This document shows positions 24,193-29,057 of a stretch of 32,129 nt of DNA, piece after piece. The notes beneath the pieces were generated by a model, which made no database searches, was not told where the DNA came from, and saw only the letters and a program-made list of their open reading frames with translations. The stretch is from a virus. The position numbers were made by a program, and so were the translations under genes. The stretch spans positions 1 through 32,129 of IMG/VR virus record IMGVR_UViG_3300023184_000358, one strand, 5' to 3'. Each line of letters begins with the position of its first letter. Position 1 is the first letter of the stretch.

Positions 24193-24497
24193 GGCAGCAA
24201 CCCCGCTTGTTTTTTAATTCGATCAAGCGCCATTTTTATTTTGATGCGAGCCTCCCTCAAAGGCTCAAGTGCTTTATTTTTAGGAGTTTCAATCAAACTT
24301 TTGACACAATCTTCGCGTCGGGTTTGTTTGTGTTTTTCAACCTGCGCAAACACACCTTTTGCAAACCCTTTTCTTTTTGCCCATTTATTAGGTTCCCCTT
24401 TATCGCGATCATGCTTTCGCATTTTTTTAAGGTGAGACTGCCGGCGCGGGAGTTCCGGCTGTCCTGCAAATTCCAACCGCTGGGAATCATTCCTCAT
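24189..24497 (-). CDS. Small basic helical protein
   Basis: 102 residues, very rich in Lys/Arg (RRQSHLKKMRKHDRDKGEPN, KWAKRKGFAKGVFAQVEKHK). It ends DRIKKQAGLLP. The ending KQAGLL is shared, at DNA level too, with the upstream neighbour, suggesting a duplicated tail segment. Both ends overlap adjacent genes by ATGA. Function unknown; composition suggests nucleic-acid binding. Confidence 0.66.
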   Translation of the reverse strand: MRNDSQRLEFAGQPELPRRQSHLKKMRKHDRDKGEPNKWAKRKGFAKGVFAQVEKHKQTRREDCVKSLIETPKNKALEPLREARIKIKMALDRIKKQAGLLP

Positions 24498-24518
24498 GAG
24501 AGCAACCCCGCTTGTTTT
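24196..24518. repeat. 18-bp direct repeat at the 3' ends of two adjacent genes
   Basis: An identical 18-base block (agcaaccccgcttgtttt) occurs at 24196-24213 and 24501-24518. In both genes it encodes the C-terminal KQAGLL. The genes are otherwise different, so the tail segment was probably duplicated or exchanged. Confidence 0.75.
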
Positions 24519-24709
24519 GCCAGCTCTTTTAGCGCTTCAAACCCATACTTTGGCTTGGGACGTTTGTCGCGGTGCTCCTCCAAAATTGTGTTGATCTCGG
24601 AAGTCTTGAGCCCCATCTGGCGGGCAATGACTTGGTTATTCTCCCCTTTATCCGATAGCTCGATGATGCGAGCCTGGATCTTTTTAAATGCCGTAATGAT
24701 TCTGCTCAT
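24494..24709 (-). CDS. Small helix-turn-helix protein
   Basis: 71 residues from ATG 24709 (MSRIITAFKKIQARIIELSD), overlapping the previous stop. KGENNQVIARQMGLKTSEIN reads as a helix-turn-helix of the sigma-70 region 4 / transposase type. A basic linker (RDKRPKPKYGFEALKELA) and the terminal KQAGLLS follow. It could be a small transcriptional regulator of this early region; no repressor-type oligomerisation domain is present. Confidence 0.7.
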   Translation of the reverse strand: MSRIITAFKKIQARIIELSDKGENNQVIARQMGLKTSEINTILEEHRDKRPKPKYGFEALKELAKQAGLLS

Positions 24710-24933
24710 TTTCGTGCCTCCATGGCTGCCAAAATAACAAAAATGCCTGTTGGCATTGTCAGCGCGGCCACAATACAGGCCTCGACGCCAGAGTCGGCAA
24801 AATGCGCCATGGCGCACCCGTCGGCCATCAGCAGCGCGATGCCCACCAGCAGCCAGACGGCAGCGGCGGTGCGCTGTGGGCGCGGGCGCAGGTGCGAATC
24901 ACCGAGCGGGATCCGGAAGTGTGAGGTGCTCAT
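24706..24933 (-). CDS. Small two-helix membrane protein
   Basis: 75 residues from ATG 24933 (MSTSHFRIPLGDSHLRPRPQ). Two hydrophobic segments, AVWLLVGIALLMADGCAMAH and ACIVAALTMPTGIFVILAAM, are separated by a short polar loop (FADSGVE). A Lys/Arg-poor C-terminus (EARK) follows. Probably an inner-membrane protein; holin-like or superinfection roles are possible, but it lies away from the lysis genes. It overlaps the next gene by ATGA. Confidence 0.66.
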   Translation of the reverse strand: MSTSHFRIPLGDSHLRPRPQRTAAAVWLLVGIALLMADGCAMAHFADSGVEACIVAALTMPTGIFVILAAMEARK

Positions 24934-24937
24934 AAGA

Positions 24938-25336
24938 TTATTTGGCGATGCGATACCCTGCACGCACGCCAGCCACGATCCGCTCGTCCTGGGCAGCCGT
25001 AAGAGTTAGCATGCTGCCGCCACCGTGCCATGTCTCGACGCTGGAGAGCTCCGTGAGCGTCCAGCCTGTGGCGCACCGCACCAGCGTCGCCTGGGTGATG
25101 CGAACTTTATATTTGTAGGCAGAGGGCAACTTTTGCCCGCTGGCAAGTACCACACGAGCGCCCTTGCATGCGCTCTTGGGTAATCCCAACCTCCCTAGGG
25201 CAAGCTCTGCCAGCGCTGCGCCGGAGATTAACTCGCTGGCGCGGGTGTAGGTGTGCACGCAAGCTTTGCCGTTGACGGCGAGCAGCGCGGCTTCAATGGC
25301 GATTTTGTTGGCGCCTGTGAGTTTTAGTGGTTTCAT
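24938..25336 (-). CDS. Protein of unknown function
   Basis: 132 residues. A helical N-terminal half (IAIEAALLAVNGKACVHTYT, SELISGAALAELALGRLGLP) and a beta-rich C-terminal half (ARVVLASGQKLPSAYKYKVR; WTLTELSSVETWHGGGSMLT). I recognise no family. Its leader follows three tandem hairpins and carries a short repeated AACGAAC motif instead of an SD. Confidence 0.65.
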   Translation of the reverse strand: MKPLKLTGANKIAIEAALLAVNGKACVHTYTRASELISGAALAELALGRLGLPKSACKGARVVLASGQKLPSAYKYKVRITQATLVRCATGWTLTELSSVETWHGGGSMLTLTAAQDERIVAGVRAGYRIAK

Positions 25337-25364
25337 TTTTGTTCGTTTGGTTCGTTTTTTGACT

Positions 25365-25416
25365 CTGACGGCCTCGTCAGTGGCGGCATTACCGCCAGAC
25401 GCCCCCGTGGGCGTTT
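25365..25416. repeat. Three back-to-back perfect hairpins in the 84-base gap
   Basis: ctgacg/cgtcag (25365-25370 with 25375-25380, loop gcct); tggcgg/ccgcca (25381-25386 with 25392-25397, loop catta); acgccc/gggcgt (25399-25404 with 25409-25414, loop ccgt). Each stem has six perfect pairs and there is at most one base between hairpins. No T run follows on either strand, so they are not ordinary terminators. Confidence 0.8.
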
Positions 25417-25420
25417 CGGC

Positions 25421-25978
25421 CTACGCACCGCGGGCGGCGGCGATGTCCTCCGCGGTCACTAGGCGGCTGGGCGCCCAGGCATCGACAGCGCGGTCCCCTC
25501 CGCCGTCTCCTGACTGAAATACCCAGTCCGAAAACACCGCGGACGGCGGCTGGTTAGGCTCTCGCAGGAGACCGTTGACGACCGTAGCGCCCCAAGAGCC
25601 AACGGTTGCGGTGTAGGTTTTGCCTCCGACAGTCGCCATCATGGCCAGGCGCTGGGGAGCGGTCAGCGTCGCAAATGCCTGGACGGCGGACTCCGCTGCC
25701 TGGTCGGCCAACACCATTCGGGCGCGGATGGCCAACACCGTGGCCGCTCTAGCGATGCGGTCGGCCATGGTCGCATCGGAAGGCTCTTCGAGAGCCACTC
25801 CAGCCAAGGCGCCCAGCTCGGCGCCCAACTCGGCAATGAGCTGGAGCCGGCCCGCCTCGATGGAGGGCGTTGTCTGCGCCCGGATGAGGGCGTCTTCCAT
25901 CGCCCGGAAGGACTGGTGGGCCTCTGCGACGTCCCAGTTAACTGTGGGAGAGTTGATATTTTCTTGCATGGCGCACAT
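25421..25978 (-). CDS. Protein of unknown function, helical
   Basis: 185 residues (an in-frame ATG three codons later at 25969 gives MQENINSPTVNW and is equally plausible). Ala-rich helices dominate (LQLIAELGAELGALAGVALE, AARATVLAIRARMVLADQ-like stretch, FATLTAPQRLAMMATVGG). A Gly-rich C-terminal domain follows (FQSGDGGGDRAVDAWAPSRL). No family recognised. It is preceded by palindromic sites and followed by the three hairpins, so its expression may be controlled separately. Confidence 0.65.
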   Translation of the reverse strand: MCAMQENINSPTVNWDVAEAHQSFRAMEDALIRAQTTPSIEAGRLQLIAELGAELGALAGVALEEPSDATMADRIARAATVLAIRARMVLADQAAESAVQAFATLTAPQRLAMMATVGGKTYTATVGSWGATVVNGLLREPNQPPSAVFSDWVFQSGDGGGDRAVDAWAPSRLVTAEDIAAARGA

Positions 25979-26018
25979 CTTAGCTAAGCCGTTTCGCTAG
26001 TAAAGAAAAAAGTGAAAC
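25979..26018. promoter_or_regulatory. Palindromic sites upstream of the 185-residue gene
   Basis: A perfect 10-base palindrome, cttagctaag, at 25979-25988 abuts the ATG. A second dyad, gtttcgct (25991-25998) with agtgaaac (26011-26018), has seven of eight Watson-Crick pairs plus one G-T. A related copy (ctaagctaac) lies at 26031-26040. They resemble operator sites; no clear -35/-10 pair was seen. Confidence 0.45.
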
Positions 26019-26030
26019 TATTTTTCAGCC

Positions 26031-26165
26031 CTAAGCTAACCCCTTATCTTTGCGTGCGTTAGGACGCGGCTTTTTTGCGTTCTCCCTGCACGCGGCAGCC
26101 TTTTTAGCCGATTTTACAGCCCCCCCCTTGCGCCCAATTTCGCCAAGATACTTTTTAAAGTCCAT
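26031..26165 (-). CDS. 44-residue basic protein with a GRKGG-type motif
   Basis: A short frame from ATG 26165 to TAG 26031 encodes MDFKKYLGEIGRKGGAVKSA, followed by a Lys/Ala-rich body ending NARKDKGLA. The pattern G-x-x-GG-x-x-K-S-x-x-K-x-x-A-x-x-E-N resembles a widespread family of tiny phage/bacterial proteins of unknown function. A G-rich element (GTGGGGGG) directly precedes the ATG. A run of eight G in codons 13-15 region could make the frame slip-prone. It lies in the gap between the lysozyme and the unknown-gene cluster. Confidence 0.68.
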   Translation of the reverse strand: MDFKKYLGEIGRKGGAVKSAKKAAACRENAKKPRPNARKDKGLA

Positions 26166-26193
26166 CCCCCCACTCTAGCCCAACCAGCTTAGT

Positions 26194-26793
26194 TTACGCA
26201 AGCGCCTGCGCAAATAGCTCAGCCTCAGCCACTCGGCGATCACGGAGCCCTTCCGTATCGGGCCAAAGTCGTACCTGTTTGCGAAACAAAGCAGGAATAT
26301 CACTTAACCTACCGTCTGCCAGCGCGTTACGGATGTCCATCATCTCCGTGCGCCGCTCGCCTGTGAGTTTAGTGCCGCGGTTGAAAACTAGTGAGAGCAA
26401 AGCACTTGCGGCATCCGGCGGGATAGATTCGGCGTGCGGGTAAATCCGCAGCATTTGGAGATAAAAACGCGGCACCGTCTGCTCCTCAAATACCTGGCAC
26501 GCGGCATCCCACGGGATCTCAATGTCGTGTAGCGCGACGCACGCCTGGTTAGCGGCCTCGCCGGTCACGCCGCAGTAGCGACTCAATCGCTCTAGGTTGC
26601 GTGGGAATATATGCGCCCCCCAGTCGCGAGTGACCTGCGCCACTGCATTGTACCCGAGGTCGTAGCCGATTCCGATAGTTACGCCAGACACCTCTCCAGG
26701 CCAATTAGGGTGGGCCTCGTGTTTGGTATAATACGCCTCCGAGGTAGCTTCTTGGGCAATGATAAAATCGAGACCTTTGCGGGAGAGGTTCAT
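26194..26793 (-). CDS. Endolysin: T4-lysozyme/pesticin-like muramidase
   Basis: 199 residues. The opening FIIAQEATSEAYY places a catalytic Glu at 15, and VTIGIGYDLG places Thr39 and Asp45, the arrangement of T4-lysozyme and pesticin-type muramidases. NRGTKLTGERR near 135-147 is the conserved second-lobe motif (usually N-R-G). No signal peptide or SAR helix is visible, so release should depend on the holin. The start overlaps the previous stop by ATGA. Confidence 0.85.
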   Translation of the reverse strand: MNLSRKGLDFIIAQEATSEAYYTKHEAHPNWPGEVSGVTIGIGYDLGYNAVAQVTRDWGAHIFPRNLERLSRYCGVTGEAANQACVALHDIEIPWDAACQVFEEQTVPRFYLQMLRIYPHAESIPPDAASALLSLVFNRGTKLTGERRTEMMDIRNALADGRLSDIPALFRKQVRLWPDTEGLRDRRVAEAELFAQALA

Positions 26794-26972
26794 TTTTGCT
26801 TTTTGTCGCGGATTTCTTGAACCGTCTGAACGATTTTTGTGACGGTGTAAACTAATGACGCGATCATCACGAGCAGCTTAACGGTCTCAGAAAAGTCGCT
26901 AATACTGACCGCAAACGCCGCCAGGCTGACAAAGTTAACCTTCAATATTTCGTCGATGTTGCGCTCAAGCAT
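26790..26972 (-). CDS. Small membrane protein in the lysis cluster
   Basis: 60 residues with one or two hydrophobic helices (VNFVSLAAFAVSIS and VKLLVMIASLVYTVTKIV) and a charged tail (QEIRDKKQK). Size and position directly before the endolysin fit a second holin, antiholin or pinholin; inference only. Its ATG lies 8 bases inside the end of the preceding proline-rich frame, so translation may be coupled. Confidence 0.68.
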   Translation of the reverse strand: MLERNIDEILKVNFVSLAAFAVSISDFSETVKLLVMIASLVYTVTKIVQTVQEIRDKKQK

Positions 26973-27195
26973 GGCTTAGAAAGGTAAGTGTGGAAACAGG
27001 CGTTGGCAAGCGTCCAGACTCGTCATAGATGCCTGAGTGCGGTGTGATTGCGTTAGGCCCGAGGCCGTTTCCGTCCATTCCCGCTGGCGGCAGGACGCGG
27101 TTTGGTTTTGCGAGAACCACCAGCCCGGCGGGCGGCACCTCGTTGAGGTAGCGCTGCTGCATTCTTGGGATTTGTGGGACGGGCAAGACGGTCAT
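26965..27195 (-). CDS. Possible overlapping proline-rich protein
   Basis: 76 residues, Pro-rich (MTVLPVPQIPRMQQRYLNEV; LPPAGMDGNGLGPNAITPHS). Its first 140 bases overlap the preceding gene in another frame, and its end overlaps the next start. The overlap recalls Rz/Rz1 spanin pairs, but there is no lipobox Cys, so a true Rz1 is not supported. No SD or A/T-rich leader precedes the ATG. Either a real coupled gene or a chance frame. Confidence 0.45.
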   Translation of the reverse strand: MTVLPVPQIPRMQQRYLNEVPPAGLVVLAKPNRVLPPAGMDGNGLGPNAITPHSGIYDESGRLPTPVSTLTFLSHA

Positions 27196-27334
27196 GCTTG
27201 AAGTGGTTAAAAAGACGCGGGCCGTAGGCGCCGATGCCGATGCCTAGTGCACCGGAAGCGAGCACCCAAAGTATTGGGGCGATAAGTGAAAGCAAGTTTA
27301 GGAATAGCGGAATCATGGCGGTTTTGCCCGTCAC
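27053..27334 (-). CDS. Small single-pass membrane protein with basic tail
   Basis: 93 residues from GTG 27334, which overlaps the holin stop (GTGA) and has a good SD-like GGGGAG five bases upstream; ATG 27316 is the alternative. One transmembrane helix (IPLFLNLLSLIAPILWVLAS, continuing GALGIGIGAYG) is followed by a long Arg/Lys/Pro tail (RRAGGSRKTKPRPAASGNGR). It might be an i-spanin-like or holin-modulating protein, but it lacks the coiled coil of Rz. Confidence 0.65.
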   Translation of the reverse strand: MTGKTAMIPLFLNLLSLIAPILWVLASGALGIGIGAYGPRLFNHFKHDRLARPTNPKNAAALPQRGAARRAGGSRKTKPRPAASGNGRKRPRA

Positions 27335-27816
27335 TTTTTCTCCCCAGGCTGGACGTGGGACGCGCCAAAATAAAACGAGACAATCATTGCCCAGGCGGAG
27401 GCCAGCGAGCCTACCAGCATCTGAAGTTCTGCGTGGCCTTCCCACATTTTTAGATCGCCAGTCATTAGACCAACAAGGATCCCGAAGAAACCCACGGTGA
27501 CGGCACTCGCAAGGATCGGCACCGTGTGTGAGCCGGTTTTGACTTGCATTTCCCGCGCCGACGCCCGATCTGCTGCGGCCAATTTTTCGGCATCAATTCC
27601 CAGCTCCGCCATCTTTGTCTTAAGCTGGAAATCAGCAGCTTGGAGCGCTGCCATCTGTTCTGCGGTAAGGTTTCCGGAACTAAGCGCTTTAGTGACCTTG
27701 TCAGCGGTCGCGTCAGACATGCCCAGCGCTTTGCCTACGGCCTCAACGGCTAGGCCGCCCATGGGGCCGCCAAGGACCGTTGCAAGCGTGGGGAGGATGG
27801 ATGAGAGCCAGTTCAT
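27331..27816 (-). CDS. Holin, 3TM type
   Basis: 161 residues. An N-terminal hydrophobic segment (SILPTLATVLGGPMGGLAVE) and an amphipathic helical domain (LTAEQMAALQAADFQLKTKM, ADRASAREMQV) precede two transmembrane helices (VPILASAVTVGFFGILVGLM; MLVGSLASAWAMIVSFYFGA). This arrangement, with R-x-A-R-x-M-Q before the helices and Y-F-G-A-S at the end, is that of the three-TM holins of gene transfer agents and many phages. It opens the inner membrane for the endolysin encoded downstream. Confidence 0.82.
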   Translation of the reverse strand: MNWLSSILPTLATVLGGPMGGLAVEAVGKALGMSDATADKVTKALSSGNLTAEQMAALQAADFQLKTKMAELGIDAEKLAAADRASAREMQVKTGSHTVPILASAVTVGFFGILVGLMTGDLKMWEGHAELQMLVGSLASAWAMIVSFYFGASHVQPGEKK

Positions 27817-29055
27817 TTAGCCAGAGTAAATTCCCGTTTCGTCGCCACTTGCCAAAAGCTTAGTGGCGTTGCCAGAGATCATTGGATACGAGTTCCAAGC
27901 AATGTTTAAATCAACCGGCTCAGGGTAGGTCCCAGGCATTACGTTTTTAATCCAAAAAACCCCATCGGCAGACGACCATGCGTTAAACGTGGTTGGGGAA
28001 CTTCCTATTTGCGACAATGTTACAAAAAGTCCATTGTAATAATGCACGCCAGTAAAAACGTAGCCGGTAGCAATTGTTGCCGGTGACGTCCAAGTGGCGG
28101 CATCTGTGGAGGTTATAACCTTGCCGTCTTCGGAAACTGCAACAAACTTCCCGTTTCCAAACGCAACACCTCCAAAATGCAAAGCGTTTGACCCCAGCAA
28201 CGTTAACAGCCGCGTTGAATTTGTTGTCAAATTGCTGACAACCGCCATGTATTGGTAAGATCCGACCACAACCCATTTTCCCGCGCCATAAGCGACTCCG
28301 GTGAATCTTTTTAGCGGGTAAGTTGCTGCAGATCTTGAGTCTAGTAAATAACCGCTATTGTAAGAATTATTTTCAAAGCCGTAAACGTCGTAGACAATAA
28401 CGCTTTGATTCATTGTGCCGGGAAAAAATTGAGTCGTCGCATCCCACCCAACTGTCATCGTGTTGCTGCCATCTGTCGCAAAACGTTGACAGTTTTGAAA
28501 ACTTGCGCCTGCATTGTTGACAAAAATAAACCCTAGTCCCAAAGCGTTTGGTGGCGGAGTTGTTGGAATAATCTCGGCATTAAATGCAAAAAAAGCAGCA
28601 CCCCCACTGGCGTTGTACCAAACGCCTTGAAATTGTATGTAAACTTTTAAACTAGTGGCGTTTATGGCTGAAAAAGCTAATTGTGTTACAATTTTACTGG
28701 TACTATTACTCCAGCGCCCAGTCCCAAAAACTGTCGTGTCTGGCGACAGTGTTCCATAAATCGTCCAGTTAATTAAATCCGTGGACGTGTAGAGCGTAAT
28801 CACCGCACTACCGTCTGAGTTGTGCACTGGGGCGTAGTAGGTTGCGTTTGCAGCGTGATAGTAAACGTACCCAACGCGTTTCCCAGAAAATGACCATCTT
28901 AAGGTCCACGCAATCCCAAGGTAAGCAAAGACTTGCTGCCAAACTCCCGCCTGTTTTGAGTAGACTTTTTTAACGGTCTCCCATACGCCGCTGCGTTTAG
29001 CGTAAATTTTCGCTATTGGCTGCCATGTCCCTGCGATTTTTGAGGAAATGCCCAT
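27817..29055 (-). CDS. Tail protein with GVW repeats and propeller-like domain
   Basis: 412 residues. The N-terminus carries three copies of a short motif: AGTWQPIAKIYAK, SGVWETVKKVYSK, AGVWQQVFAY. Such repeats are common at the start of phage tail-tip proteins. The rest has blade-like repeats, GVAYGAGKWVVVG, GVAFGNGKFVAVSEDGKVIT followed by STDAATW, and GVHYYNGLFVTLS then SSADGVFW, resembling BNR/beta-propeller sequence. A receptor- or glycan-binding tip is plausible. It starts two bases after the large fibre gene's stop. Confidence 0.78.
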   Translation of the reverse strand: MGISSKIAGTWQPIAKIYAKRSGVWETVKKVYSKQAGVWQQVFAYLGIAWTLRWSFSGKRVGYVYYHAANATYYAPVHNSDGSAVITLYTSTDLINWTIYGTLSPDTTVFGTGRWSNSTSKIVTQLAFSAINATSLKVYIQFQGVWYNASGGAAFFAFNAEIIPTTPPPNALGLGFIFVNNAGASFQNCQRFATDGSNTMTVGWDATTQFFPGTMNQSVIVYDVYGFENNSYNSGYLLDSRSAATYPLKRFTGVAYGAGKWVVVGSYQYMAVVSNLTTNSTRLLTLLGSNALHFGGVAFGNGKFVAVSEDGKVITSTDAATWTSPATIATGYVFTGVHYYNGLFVTLSQIGSSPTTFNAWSSADGVFWIKNVMPGTYPEPVDLNIAWNSYPMISGNATKLLASGDETGIYSG

Positions 29056-29057
29056 GG

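Noticed and set aside
25365-25416. Reading the triple hairpins as a small CRISPR or tRNA-like array
   Set aside because: The three stems differ in sequence and there are no spacers or cloverleaf features.
26965-27195. Calling the proline-rich frame a true Rz1 lipoprotein
   Set aside because: There is no N-terminal signal with a lipobox Cys; the frame has no Cys at all.
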